The notes: generated by a model not told the origin, from the sequence alone. DNA of 64,000 nucleotides from Siphonodentalium dalli (GCA_032622095.1 CP136066.1:132339917-132403916), one strand, 5' to 3'. Shown: positions 24,033-36,463, counted from the stretch's first letter. Numbers and translations: made by a program.

Positions 24033-24571
24033 CTATCTTTGCCAAAATATAAAGTTTCACTGTGCTCCTCGACATTTTAACTAGAAGGAATATTCTTTGT
24101 GCATGTATGATATAGGTTGAATTCTGTGTGAGCGCCTGTACTAAATAGTGTATGTTGTACTATTCTGTGAAGGATAACTGCTAGCTAGGCCTGTTTTTCC
24201 CACACACAGTTTGTATACACAATTTTCTCAGCTCACATCTGCTTTGTGTGGTTTTGTAATTTCTGCTCTCTCCTTTCTAATTTATTGAACAGGTACACAT
24301 GGGGAACAATAATGGCTTTTGTTTTAGTACTTCAAGGTCATTAACTCCTCTACTCTTGTCTACTCTTGTTACCGGTTCTTTCTTTCACTTTTCTATCTAA
24401 TTCCTTGTTTTGTAGGCCTTATTCAGTTTAAGTTAAATTATGTTGGTTGAAGTGAACTTGTTTATACTATAAATTAAAGATGTATTCAGGGTTCAAGATC
24501 TATTACAACAGCCTAAAAAAAATCTAATTCACATCATTTTCGTCTTTGTTCTGTTCAATCATATATGACAT

Positions 24572-25465
24572 TAGATCATGCCATGAATCTCTACTCAAAG
24601 CTGACGCCCGTAGAGATCATCTTCGTTGTGTTCAAAACCCGGGAACTTTTTTTAAGTTTTGACAGGGAACCATATAAAGTCAAAAAAATAACGCGGGGAA
24701 TGTATTTCTTTGTTCATACCTGTTGCTTAATGATTTATTCATCGGTATGTGAAGTTCCCAGCTCGATATTTCATTGTTTAGGTGACTTTTGAGACCCGAT
24801 TCCGCGATACATATTTATTTTTCTCCCTGTCACGAAAATTCAGGCTGTAAGCGGCCACACACTGAAGCAATTCTGATAGGTCGATGACCAAAAGTATAAC
24901 TGAAGTATAATTTCCAGCCACAGAACCGGTTGCAAAACCGTTCAAGCTCCCCCTGCATAACACTCACACTGGATTAATACACACTATAATATCTGTTTAT
25001 ATTGCCATTGATTTGGAATGAAACATTGTTTCGTGCATGAATCATTTATATCTGTCTCCGTTGTGAAGAAACTTGTATCCTACGGCCCGTGGTGTCCCCG
25101 ATAACAGAGACAACTGTTGCATTGGATTGTGTGAGTGAGTGTTACGCAGGGGGAGCTTGACACAGAATTGCTTCCACCTGTGGCCGCTTACGGCCTGAAT
25201 TTTCATGACGGGGAGTAAAATAAATATTTATCGCGGAATTGGGTCTCAAAAATCACCTAAACAATGAAATATCGAGCTGGGAACTTCACGTACCGATGAA
25301 TAAATCATTAAGCAACAGGTATGAACAAAGAAATACATTCCCCGTGTTATATTTTCGACTTAATACGGTTCCCTGTCAAAACTTAAAAAAAGTTCCCAGG
25401 TTTTGAACACAACGAAGATGATCTCTATGGGCGTTAGCCAGAGTAGAGATTCATGGCATGATCTA
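24572..25465. mobile_element. Foldback element, ~310-bp TIRs, 9-bp target duplication
   Basis: ATATGACAT occurs at 24563-24571 and 25466-25474, directly outside TAGATCATGCC... and ...GGCATGATCTA. The two arms (about 24572-24880 and 25150-25465) are roughly 90% identical as inverted repeats, with a ~260-bp unique centre. A 9-bp duplication and very long TIRs fit Mutator-like (MULE) foldback elements; Merlin (8-9 bp) is an alternative. No transposase. The ORFs 24565-24792 and 24778-24963 lie in the left arm and are not genes. Confidence 0.8.
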
Positions 25466-25479
25466 ATATGACATATATA

Positions 25480-26950
25480 AACCTAACCGAAGAATGTCAT
25501 TTGTGCTAAATTAACAAAAATAATTGTTGGTGTCCCCATAAAAAATTGAAAGTATGTGAATTAAATGCATAGAAAACTCTTCTGTGAAACAAAATACTCT
25601 CTTTCTTGTAGCACTTCTTTTTCCAAACATGTCATTTTAAACACTAAATTCTGCTAGAATAAAAATAAAAATTTTAAATAGATTCTGTAAAAATCAACAA
25701 CGAACCTCGATACATCTTAAAATATTGGACAGTTTTTGTATTTTGCTTGCAAAATTATTTTCAAATAGTGGCATTCACAGTTTCTGATCCTTTCAACTTT
25801 AATATGTTTCAAATCTATTTTATTTGTTTATTATCCACACTTTTAGTTTAATTCCATTTGTGTCCATGCAGATAGATATTGCATGTGCTTTGATAGTAGT
25901 TCGCCAATTTCTTCACTGGTATGGTATAAATGAAAACTACTAAATACAAACAAACAAATATTAGTGACTTCTTAAATTCTATTAGGAAATTTTATAGAAT
26001 GAAACTTGTTTGAACCACATCAGACCACATGGGTATTTTTACCACAGCTTTGAGAGTAGTTTATCATTGTTATAAATGCTTTATTTTGTGAATAAATTCA
26101 TTCACTGAATAGATAAAAAATATGTGGAATAATGCTTTTGTGAATTCCTTTGAAAAGTTGAGGTCCCCTATAAATACAATGTTAGCAAATTTTAACTCGT
26201 TCTCTGCTTGATACTGGTATTTATGTCCCCCAGGACTTCATATTTTCCCCATATACCAGTTTGATAACATATCGCAACATACATATTCATACATATAGGT
26301 TATCACCACCATGTATATTTCCGAGATCTGTATTCAAGTTGGGCTACCTTCTCTGGGCTCTATATCATCGAATCATTCAGGACTAGACGTTATGTGGCCC
26401 CGAGAAGGGAGAAAGACTTGAACACCTATCTTGGGAACACACAAATTGGTGATAACCAGTTTATCTTGCAATTCACACAACAGACTTTAGTCAAAACGGT
26501 AGTATTTTATGAGAACTATGTCATTGCTCGTATATAGATAATGCACTGCACATCACATTACCGCATCACCATCAGGACTGACGTCTCCAATCATTAATTT
26601 TTTATGTGAAATTCAACAGATTTTATTTAGTGTTTCGGCTTTGTCATCTCAAACGACTCAATTGAATGGATATAATAGATGTTTTAGCCTCATATTATGA
26701 AAATCATAGGACTAATTGATGCCAATTGGTGGGTTAATCATACTTGTTTACAAACTAAGTGAGCCTCTTCACATCTCACGCGCAGTCACTGTTGCCATCT
26801 GGACAGGATATGACTTGTTGCCATGAAGGATACAAAGTCGGAAACTGGGTTTATTTGAGAAATGTACCTAAATTATGAGATAATCATGTTTATTTGACAA
26901 GGAATATGTTGTATTTAAATATACATATTAGTCACTCTCAGAGTCAGATA
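25480..26950. other. No supported gene or element
   Basis: AT-rich. A GC-richer patch at 26340-26420 is not open in a useful frame with splice sites. Confidence 0.4.
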
Positions 26951-26984
26951 CAGCTGGGGTTTGTGTGGTAAGCTTCGAAGCATG

Positions 26985-27564
26985 TATCAATATGTAGAGC
27001 CTTTACTCAGATTTACACTCGTTTCTGGTGGAGTTGATGTCACCTTTCTCAAATCTTCTACCCTTGGCTTCAGGTCATATCAGCAGGTGAAGTTTGAACC
27101 CATTCACAAACCAACGATCAGTGCGGTAACATTGGATGTGTTACCATGTATTCTGAGGCATACTGTTTGTCTCCTCGGAAATAGGTTCAAACACATAATC
27201 ATTCATGAAGAATTTGTACACATCCAATTCATTTGTTGTTTCATCCATTGTATACCAGGGCTTCCTGTTAATGCAAATACATCTGGAAGTTCATCTTTAC
27301 CAGTCCACTAATACTGATCTGCATTGTTTGTTTGTTTGTTTTTTTTTTTTACGAGAAGTTGCTTCCGGGTTGCCATGCCCCTTTTTGCCAACAGTTGTCG
27401 CACCTGTTGATGTGTTCGGTTGATCGATCCTAACATGGTCATTTATCAGCAATATCATCGCTCAAATCATATACCTCAGTGTCCCCTGAATAATCACTCT
27501 CACTATTTGAAGAATCATCACTTGATTCAGATGAATCGTTGCTAAAATCGTATTCACTATCCAT
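26985..27564 (-). pseudogene. Remnant of piggyBac transposase (N-terminal half)
   Basis: On the minus strand, ATG at 27564 opens a 41-codon frame rich in Asp, Glu and Ser (MDSEYDFSNDSSESSDDSSN...), the usual acidic start of piggyBac transposases, ending at TGA 27439-27441. Further on, in two other frames, come ELPDVFALTGSPGIQ (about 27295-27250) and ELDVYKFFMNDYVFEP (about 27228-27180) then ISEETN. These match the family pattern of a G-x-P-G-I block followed by 'LD-F..F..D...-I..ETN' (DDE_Tnp_1_7 family). At least two frameshifts and several stops separate the blocks, and the catalytic Asp region is not found, so it is dead. The long plus-strand ORF at 26961-27311 is its antisense shadow. TTAA-flanked MITEs elsewhere in the window suggest such transposases were once active here. 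Confidence 0.7.
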
Positions 27565-27599
27565 TTGAATCTTCAATGATTCTTTTAGTAGCCTCAATG

Positions 27600-28660
27600 A
27601 ATTTGTATCTCGACATTGACGTGAAATTGTGAATATATCATGAATATTTTGAAACTAATGCAATGACATTGACAAATGAAATTAGCTTTATTATTGGTGC
27701 CTGGAATCGGCGATGTTTATTCACCATATACACTTGAGATGAAGGCTACAATTGGATATCAGCGAAAACGTAATTATACATTTTCGATCTGTATAGAAGT
27801 GGAATGGGGAACAGGATAATATGTTACCAGTAGCGAACGAGTTAAACATCTGATATGGATCTCGGCTACATGTACCGTATACATACAGCAGTAATATCAT
27901 CTATTTCCAAAAGTAAATTATTTGGTGACTTGAAAAGGTGCTATTTATATTTAAACAAGCATATTACCAGATAAATTGATCACACCCACCTATATAATAT
28001 ATTTACACCCGCCCTATATATACTGGTTATAATTACACACTAAATAGAGTCACACTTTCTATTCAAGTAAGCCACATGTACATTGTACAGACATAAGCTT
28101 TGCCAAGTTGGGTGAAAAGGTTATATTTTCTCTTCATTCTTCTATTCTGTCTTATAATAACATAGTTGGGGTGCACTACAGAAGTTTGTTGCCGAGTTTT
28201 GGGAATTCCGCTATGTGTTCCTTTGTGAAATCTATTCTCAGCATTTGGGACAATGAGAAGCACTCACCACTGTATGACCTCAAGCTGTGTTGGCCAATTG
28301 TTATTTTCTCTCAATGAGCAGAGCATTCATGGCTCTTTCATAATTTTACATCACTCAAATTCACAGCTATATTTGTTTATATTCTATCTGATTCAAATAG
28401 CTTTCAACATTCTTTGTCTTGTAATCCCACCAAACTTTCGATTTGATCTATATTTCTTCCTTACTATTTGTTCAGTGATTCAGTACATACATTTCCATGG
28501 ATTGGGACTGTAGATTTCTGTTTAACCTTTGCTTCCTGGATTTATCGGCTTTCCCTTTATGCATAATAAATTTACCTACAGTGATCAGTGTAGAATTTTA
28601 ATTACAGCGCAGAAATACATAGTGACAAATCAATATATATTTCTGTTGGATTTCCTGTTG
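27600..28660. other. No supported gene or element
   Basis: AT-rich. Small overlapping ORFs at 28063-28513 on both strands carry no recognisable motif. Confidence 0.4.
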
Positions 28661-28677
28661 CATTGGTGATAATTTAC

Positions 28678-28772
28678 CTGAGACTGACTCATAACTTGTT
28701 GAATGCACATCCACACTGAACGCTATAACAATGAAAGTGGGAGACAACAGTGATTTTATTGAACTTCGACCT
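28678..28772 (-). CDS. Candidate exon, minus-strand gene
   Basis: Minus strand: acceptor after 'cctgtag', donor TCTCAG|GTAAAT (strong). 95 nt: one base, 31 codons reading GRSSIKSLLSPTFIVIAFSV and on, then one base. It takes up the two bases left by the 35160-35224 exon (giving Arg) and passes one on. Caution: the plus strand reads ATG and 15 more codons (MKVGDNSDFIELRPLQ) to a consensus donor CAG|GTGAGT at 28778, an equally good-looking alternative. Product not recognised. Confidence 0.25.
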
Positions 28773-29010
28773 CTACAGGTGAGTTTGGCATGACTAATAT
28801 TTGTGAAATGTTTCATTATACAGTTGAATAAACACAATTGTAGTTTGTACATTTTTAATAGTGCTTTTGTGTGATGAAACTTTGGAGTCAGTAGGCGTAC
28901 GGAACTGGGTATATAATCATTATATTGGGTTTTTTTCAACATCATTTTTGTTATTTTAAATATAAATCACTTTGCATTGTTTATACTCATTCAAATACAA
29001 TTTCTGTTAA

Positions 29011-29392
29011 CCCTTTACCCAACAGAACGGCCCTGTGCCAATGCATTCTCTTATATATGCGAGTCGACCATAGGTCGCCTCGCATATATAAGAGAATGCA
29101 TTGGCTTAACACATTAAAAATTATAAAATTGTTAAAGAATGTAAGAAAAATGGTAAAAAGTGTTAAAAAAAGTTTTTTTTTTAGGCCAATGCATTCTCTT
29201 ATATATGCGAGGCGACCTATGGTCGACTCGCATATATAAGAGAATGCATTGGCACAGGGCATAACTGTAACTATCACAATGTGGTCAAGGAGCCGGTTCC
29301 AATGATATCCATATTTGTATGGTTCTATTGAGACAGACCGAAGATATTTTAGGCTGTTGAAGCTTTATTTGGCCGGTTTGTTGGGTAAAGGG
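29011..29392. mobile_element. piggyBac-type MITE with two large palindromes
   Basis: TTAA at 29007-29010 and 29393-29396 flank ends CCCTTTACCCAACA and TTGGGTAAAGGG. Inside are two 69-bp near-perfect palindromes (29037-29105 and 29185-29253), both starting GCCAATGCATTCTC and folding on a GCGAGTCGACC...-type centre. They are inverted relative to each other around a T-rich spacer. TTAA duplication with CCCTTT ends is the piggyBac signature. Length 382 bp; no coding capacity. Confidence 0.85.
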
Positions 29393-29399
29393 TTAAGCA

Positions 29400-30340
29400 A
29401 TTCCTATTTCTTGGTACTGAATCATATTTTTTTTTGTCTCCTGAAAAAGTTAGGGGGGGGGGAGGAGTCAGGGTTACAGATATCACCTGTCTTTGTATGT
29501 TCATCCATCTCGAATTCTTTCTGGATGAGATCTTCATTTCATTGAAGTAATATTTGGTGTGTGAGCTTAATATTGTTAGGGGCATATGTCAAGATGGAAT
29601 ATGAATTGGTAGAGCGATGTGTATTTTACCAGATTAATGAGTAATGGCATTTATGCCCCGAGAAGATGGCTATTAAAATGAACAAGCTCTATGAAACCAA
29701 AATATATGAGCCCAGTGTGGGATTTGCTTGATCACATGAAAGGAAACTGTCTCATTGGTTTAATAAATAACAACCAGAATGTGAAGGTAGGGCAAAGACA
29801 AAGCCATCCCTAAAAACACAAGTATCAAATGCACTCAACATACATAACCGTACTCAACAATATCACATATTCTGGGAGGGATGGAGGGAGGAAACAGTTG
29901 GCGATGCCGGTATTAAAGATCAACTATTAAAGTTAAATTATATAAAGCTACATAATATTCTGAATATCGATCAGAAATTGAGAAGCAAATCTTACAAAGG
30001 ATGATTGATGAATCTCATGATAAATTGAGCAAAAGCAGAGCCCCATCCAAATCCCACCAATGAGGAAATAAGAAAGATTCCATCTCAACCTCCCAGAATA
30101 CTATAAACATAAACATGTGGCATCATACTGCTATAGAGAAGGCACAATAGGCTCCTTTTCTGATAATACCCTCAAAATGTGTAAACATAATATGGTAAGT
30201 TATTGCAATGCGATTAATGCATCAACAACATTGTAGCAAAAAAAGTACATGCAATCATTTAATCTTAATAAGACTTGATGGTATATGATAATATACTCTC
30301 AATGATAGCACCATCCGAATGACTGTAATAACAGAAGGAT
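29400..30340. other. No supported gene or element
   Basis: Includes a G10 run near 29454. The remainder, rich in A, shows no exon or repeat head. Confidence 0.4.
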
Positions 30341-30351
30341 TTGTAGCTTAG

Positions 30352-30700
30352 GCGTCATCTCAAAACTACTATCGGGAAATCAGCCTATTTCCCGATAGCA
30401 TATACAGTTATCGGGAAATGACCCAACGTTTATTGGAAAATTATCGGAATATTTTCATACTCTATCCGGATTCTATCGGAGTTTACATTCATTTCGGAGT
30501 ATCATAATCCGAAAACAACACCGCATGCTGTTTGGAAAGTTTCTGTATCGGGATTACTCCGGACTTTTATCAGGAGTTTATGTTTTATAGGCCTATCTTT
30601 ATAATTGATTTAATAGTTTCCTAATATGAGAAATCGTCTATAAAGTTTTACAGTATCGGGGAACACGTGTCGTAGAATTATTATATATATATATAGATAT
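30352..30700 (+). mobile_element. Left end of a second copy of the GTCATCTCAAAACTAC family
   Basis: TTA then GGCGTCATCTCAAAACTAC at about 30352, followed by TATCGGGAAA and about ten ATCGGGA/ATCGGAAT/TCGGAG motifs to about 30560. This matches the right end of the 4579-10616 element. Similarity to that element's interior continues near 30825 ('atcttcagagcttgtgtttg' against 4850). A right end was not found, so this copy looks truncated or broken. Confidence 0.6.
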
Positions 30701-30969
30701 ACTGTTGTGATCAGTGGGTGCTACAATATCAGTATTTTACCCGGACAATACACCCCCACCCATCGGGAAATCTTCAAAATCAAGTCGCGGGGATCATACC
30801 AAAATATATATGCAGTTGTATATACCATCTTCAGAGCTTGTGTTTGTAATATGTTTAATTTTAAATTAAATAAAGTTGTCTGTACTACTTTAGTACATAA
30901 CATTATACTCTATAAATCAACATCAAAACTATTATGCTTCCGATCATACATGTAGCTATTTACTATCGC

Positions 30970-31850
30970 TGAGGGCTGGGTTAAAAAACATCTGTGGATT
31001 GTATTCTCGTTAAAAATATGATGTTGCCTAAAGCGACCTTTTTAGGGGGCATGTGACCAAACAGCCTTGTGTTTGTTATGACTATCCAGCCATGTCTTTG
31101 CTGACTGTTCGCGAATTTCATTTCTATAACATACTGTCATATATATTTCTGGAGCCGTAATTGTGCTAACAGTTACCATTTCATACTGGTCAGTTGATGA
31201 TTATATGTGTTTTAACCACACAATCCTCTTGTTGTCTTGCGGTTTATAACATATTTACGCATTTAAAGATTAACTGAAATGGAGCCACCCCATTCGATGA
31301 GTCATTTACTTCGGGCAGTACAGTAGGTTATCTTGACAGAATATTCCACTTTGACTCTTCATTTAATAACATAATATTGAAGCCATGTGCTTGTGACTTG
31401 GGGAACCTGTTATCTACTTCATTGAGACAATCATGTTCAACATCTGTTGAAGGATCACTCCTTGTGCACCATACTGCCCCACTGACACACTGCTGTACAG
31501 GTGTTCTGGTCTATCTATGTCTGGTCTCAATTTTGTGATACTGGGGCCCAGCTGGTAATAGCAGCTGTCCCCTAACTCTCACCATCAGTTCATGAAGAAG
31601 TATGGCAACACATTTCTAGATTTGTGGGCTGTGTCTGCTGACAAGAGGCAGACTTGATTAAATGTGTTACGTGATAACCCCATGTCTCAATCAAATCTCT
31701 TGATTTTATTGCATTACTTCACATATGATATGTTGAGAACTGATTGAGATGCAACATGTTTCTGTTTTGAAACATGTGATACTTTTAGTACATAGGCCTC
31801 AGGTATGAAAGCTGTTGAAGCACACCGCTCTACTATCTCAAATGCTTCAT
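30970..31850. other. No supported gene or element
   Basis: Non-repetitive as far as I can see. A possible short minus-strand exon at about 31597-31640 was considered and not kept. Confidence 0.35.
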
Positions 31851-31853
31851 CAC

Positions 31854-32313
31854 ACCAGCAGTCAGATGCTCGTAGCCCGTTTATATATAACCATGGGTAT
31901 ATGCGAGAAATACACAATGAAAACACACTCCACAGTTTGGAACGATAAGCCTTGCCCTGTGTATTTTGATGTTGCGTTTTTTGAAAATCAGTCTTCCGTA
32001 TCATTTCTACAACACAATTATCGTCTTACTTGCAGCACGGCGTTACCGTGTGATCGCCACGGAAGCGTTTTCATTCAGAGTATGGTCAATATATTGCCAC
32101 CGGTGCAGTGTACTCTCGGATAGAACACACATAGGCCTTTGTCGAAAGCAGAAACTAAGTCGCGAGGGGCACCCCTGGTTGAGTCTGGGATAGTTGGCAC
32201 TTGGGACTTGGCTAGAGGGTTTTCTTTGGGGTGGTCTCCACCTTGGAATTTCCAACTGCACCCACCCATTGAACCACACCAAACTCACAAGTTTGCGTAA
32301 TTCAATTTGCACA

Positions 32314-32346
<33 letters not shown>

Positions 32347-33695
32347 CTTTGATTTCCCCCCAAATGTTCCCTCACAGACTACTAGATGGTAGCCTATTCT
32401 AAATGGACCAGTAGTCATGTGGCCACTGGCCATGCAGGAAGATGAAAAGGATGGTTCGGCCCAGTATGAGATCAAAAACGCCTAACATCTAGTGGTATAA
32501 CGCCAGACAAATTTAAACCCCGATTTATTTGTTCTTAAATTAATTAGCAAGTAACTACTGGCAAGGGCACAGAACACACCGATGGTTATAGGGCCGATGT
32601 GATAACATTTCGAAAATTTGACAATCCTAGCATCCAGACTGGCCTCAAGTTTTCCGATTCGGGGAAACTTTTAACCTGACATTCACCCTTAGGTTTGAAA
32701 ATTGCCAACTGATGCCCATTTCAGTCCAGAATTTTGCAAATGAAAGGGAAATATGGAGATGTTGGTCTAAAATCAACAAATTCGTCACTAAGAAATTGTT
32801 GGAAAATCAAAATACGAGAACAATTTCAACCTAATTTTGGTGTGGATTTTCCAATTAATGTTGCATTAGGTTTGAGTACAGTTTGGGGGAGTAAGGCCCC
32901 TGCATAACGACCCCTGTCTACACGTCCCTGTTTGGCACCCCATGCTGAGAGCGCGGTCTTGCATTCACTGAAGACGAGAAATCATTGATAATAAATTATG
33001 CTGGGTGGCACCCGAGGGGGAGTCAGGGGGCTACAACCCCACCCTGTCGTGGATGGATATATAGCCACCCCTCCGACGGTGAGATCTCCAATGGTCAACC
33101 CGGCAGCTAAAGCCCGCCCCCTGTTGGAGAATCGTATAGCCCCTGCGTTGGGGATATCCCGCCACCCCTGTTTGAAATCATATAGAAATTTTAAAGGAGA
33201 AGACCACAGTATGGAGCAGAAATCATGGGGGGAATGAGCTTTCATAATAAAAATAACTACACTAAAGACATCCCAATAAACCCAAATTGGATGCAATCGC
33301 ATATAGAATATGGTATCGTTCTGTGTTGGCCTCTCTATATCATATAAATACTTTTTCTAAAAACCCTTAAACCAACTCGTCGTGCAATTCCTGCTCAAAT
33401 TCTAGTATAAAAAGTGCGTCTATTTCAGACAAAGTTCAAACAGTAAATATGACAAGACAAGACATAGAAACCGCTAATCTCATTACCAATATAACAACAC
33501 CAGTGGAACATGATTACCTTTCAAAGCAATAACACCGGGCACCAGGTTACGGACAACCAGAGGCACACACGCCATGGATAAATACACGGTCAAAAGAACG
33601 GCGTTTTTTTTTGTACGGTTATATCTGGCATATACCCATGGTTATATATAAATGGGCTACCAACATCTGACCGCTGGTGTTTTATATCTTAAGAG
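31854..33695. mobile_element. Possible 1.8 kb element with ~45-bp inverted ends
   Basis: ACACCAGCAGTCAGATG...CCATGGGTATATGC (31854-31900) is repeated inverted at about 33645-33695, with few mismatches over ~45 bp. The target duplication is unclear. The interior holds a C29 run (32314-32342) and a GC-rich patch at 32990-33240. No transposase motif was seen in the ORFs inside. Confidence 0.5.
32314..32342 (+). repeat. C29 tract
   Basis: Uninterrupted run of 29 C. It creates a poly-Gly stretch in a minus-strand ORF that is not a gene. Confidence 0.9.
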
Positions 33696-34077
33696 CAGTC
33701 ATTTGTCGGCAAGAGACCCCTTTCGGTTCTTCTAAAACTTTCATAGAATTTGTGATTTTCTGAGCACTGTTAATAGTTTCTGCTTACCCTACTCGTACTT
33801 AAATTCGCACAGTACTAATTTTCGTTCACCAATGGGTGTGCATATTTAAAACTGAGAGAAAAATAGTGCGATATCCGAATTTACACCAGTCCGCAGGGAA
33901 AATAAGAAGACTATGTTAATGAGCTACATGCAGTTGGACTGAATAGAAAATTGTATATACACGTGGGCAACCAATCTCAACACCGTTATTCAAATGTGAA
34001 GTGATAAGTCATGGAAAAAATCTTAGGAAAAATTAGAACTTGTTCCAAATCTTCCCAATCATCTAATTGTCCCTAAT

Positions 34078-34320
34078 TATACCCTTACTCTTGAAGAGAA
34101 TGGTGGGGTATACTGGATTGACCTCGTCCGTCCATCATTCCGTCCTTCCGTCTGGACATCTATCCCACAGTTTTTCCATCTGTTCGTCCGTCCATCCGGG
34201 CAGATATCTCAAACACCAGTTGTCGGATCTGAATGAAATTTGGTATGGATGTTCGAATTGCCACCGTGGGGAGTATGCCAGCACTGCGGGTGCAATCTCT
34301 TGTTCATAATGTGTTTCTAA
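34078..34320 (+). repeat. Family D repeat with hairpin head
   Basis: Head TATACCCTTACTCTT-G-AAGAGAATGGTGGGGTATA (34078-34112) folds on itself. It is followed by 'tactggattgacc', several CGTCCGTCC motifs and 'gaaatttggtatggatgttc'. Related copies lie at 39277-39600, 44080-44250 and 46540-46880. Confidence 0.7.
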
Positions 34321-34386
34321 ACAATTCAAAATGTTAGGTTGTGTTACCACTTAATCCGGGTAAGATTAAATAAGAAACAACTGAAA

Positions 34387-34475
34387 GATCGATTGGGACC
34401 ATTGGATTTTGACTAGCAGAGTTAAACTTTGTTTAATTACTCTGCTGGTCAAAACTAATGACCTCAATTGGTCAT
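34387..34475. repeat. ~40-bp-arm hairpin
   Basis: 'gattttgactagcagagtt' on the left pairs with 'actctgctggtcaaaactaa' on the right, with extended weaker pairing outward (GGACCATTGG against CCTCAATTGGTC). Small foldback repeat. Confidence 0.6.
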
Positions 34476-35159
34476 TCCTTATATTCATACACCAGTACAT
34501 TTTAATAGAACATTAATAACATGAACAACTTTTAATAACCACTGAACAATTTTAAGTAACATATCAGGGGTCGATTTAATTTAAAAAATTTTAATAGCAT
34601 TTTGCAGCACTGGGCAGATTTTGTATTGAATTCCCTACCAATACATGTTTTTCATTGTAAATTGGTTAGCAGAAACAAAAGGGATGGTTTATCAAACCCC
34701 AAACAATAAATTATGGCGAAGTGTTCACATGTATCGACTATGAATATTCAGTACTAACTTAATCCAGGTATTCTATAAAGGCATGTGCTGTTTTGACAGC
34801 TGAATAATTGATAGCATACTAGACTAGTATTAGTTTCTGACAAACATTTATGATATATAAGAACAACAGGAATCTCAAATGTATATATATATTAACCATA
34901 TACCAAGGTTAAAAATATAAAGGCTCTATTAGAAATGTAGTAGTTATTGCCATTTTAAATCTACTGTATGAATGGAAAGTATATAGAAAATGAAAGCTTG
35001 AGAACTATTCGATGAAGTCTGGTACTTTACTGCATGGTTATAGTAATCACTATAGTGGATTATAGTACCCATTGATGGCTGGTATGTTATGTGCCAGTTG
35101 TTTGAGCAGATGCTATAGATGCAGTGTGAACTCTTGGTTCTCTCATAAACCCCTCTCAC

Positions 35160-35224
35160 CTGCACAAGGCACACATGTTCTGCCTATTCTTTGGAGCACT
35201 TTGGCACCATGGCTCTCCATTCAC
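35160..35224 (-). CDS. Candidate exon, Cys-containing, minus-strand gene
   Basis: Minus strand: acceptor 'acattacacttag', donor GTGCAG|GTGAGA (near consensus). 65 nt, open in only one frame, reading VNGEPWCQSAPKNRQNMCAL plus C and two bases. The W-C and C-x-x-C spacing is notable. It starts in phase 0 as left by the 42077-42121 exon and ends in phase 2 for 28772. Codon use looks coding. Function unknown. Confidence 0.35.
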
Positions 35225-36355
35225 CTAAGTGTAATGTCCTGTTTTCTCAATGGAACCAAAACAAAGATACTGCCAGATGTATGATGAGCATTTGAAAAAG
35301 TCAAACACGTGCACATGAATGAAGATGAGTTTGTTATGGTTTTTGTACACATGTATGGTTGTAATTAGCTGTGATTGAAGACAGATGATCATTAGAATGT
35401 TGCTATCTGTGAAGCCAATACACATTCTGATGAGCATCCAACTGGAAACAGGTGTTTGGGAGGCTGTACAGACAGCAAGCCCACAACCTGTTTTACCATC
35501 TGCGTTTGTTTTTAGATAATTTTCACAGGTATCTATGTGTCTTGTTAACCATATGATGGATGTATAATTTGTTTAAGGTGTTTGCCAGGTGTTTTGGTGT
35601 TATTTATTGGGAATTTTTAGTCACTAATGTTTTAACACTATACCATAGGCTGTTTAACATCTGGAGAACAAGAATAAGCATCTGCATCTGGCCGGGCAGC
35701 TGGTAACAGGTTGCTGTTGTGTTTTATATGAGTGTTGCCATTGCAGACTGATGAACACCTATAGTAATGATCAGATTGTAGGGTGGTATACCAAATGATT
35801 ACATTAACAAAAATCTCAGTTCCTCAAAACAGGAAATACTAATATTATTGGACTTCAAAAGGAGATAATTTGTTGCAATTACCATTATAGATACATATTC
35901 ATAATAGTAACAGATATTTAAAAATATTGGATATTGAATACTGTGATCAAGTACACTCTTTGGTTTACTAATGCAAATATTTTCTTGAAACTTGTTGTAA
36001 AATTTGTTATAAAATAAAATTTGTTAATGTAAAATCTTGATTTACTATACAATGAGAAAATGTAGTCCCAGACTCCCAGATCACATGTGAACAATACCAA
36101 ATATAATTTGCAAAAAATGAACCCATGTTTTTAATGGATTAGTTCCTTAGTTCTATAACATTCCTACGTGCATTTGTGCTGTGGAACATGGAATGGAGCA
36201 TGTTGGTTGGTTGAAATCATGTCCTGTGATGTTGCGCGATGCCCCCAACTTGTTTTCATATTGTATGAATGCAACTTGCAATGCAATAAAGAATATCTTA
36301 CAAAATGGGTGCTAACTGCTCTTTTAATCTGCAATAAGAAATGGATGTTGGTTAT

Positions 36356-36463
36356 GTTGCATTCCATGGAGTATGGATGCAAGTTGGTCTGACATTTTTA
36401 TGTGTGGAATGCTTTCTTCCACACAAAACATCATCATTTGCATCCATACTCCTTGGAATGCAT
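36356..36463. repeat. Nested inverted repeat (hairpin in hairpin)
   Basis: Outer arms of about 26 bp (TTGCATTCCATGGAGTATGG... at 36356-36382, complement at 36438-36463) with two or three mismatches. The loop contains a second hairpin, GTGTGGAA...TTCCACAC (36403-36424). Confidence 0.75.

Noticed and set aside
24296-24345. Short plus-strand exon (VHMGNNNGFCFSTS) after a pyrimidine-rich acceptor
   Set aside because: The donor is weak (GTCATT) and the segment is too short to judge.
26961-27311. 116-codon plus-strand ORF
   Set aside because: It starts at a non-ATG codon and is antisense to the piggyBac transposase remnant.
31590-31660. Minus-strand exon after acceptor 'ctgcctcttgtcag'
   Set aside because: In the frame that would follow the 35160 exon it stops after seven codons; in the other frame it ends in TGA before the GTGAGA donor. 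No consistent use in the model.
32043-32375. 110-codon minus-strand ORF with a poly-Gly run
   Set aside because: The Gly run is the C29 tract; no other coding signal.
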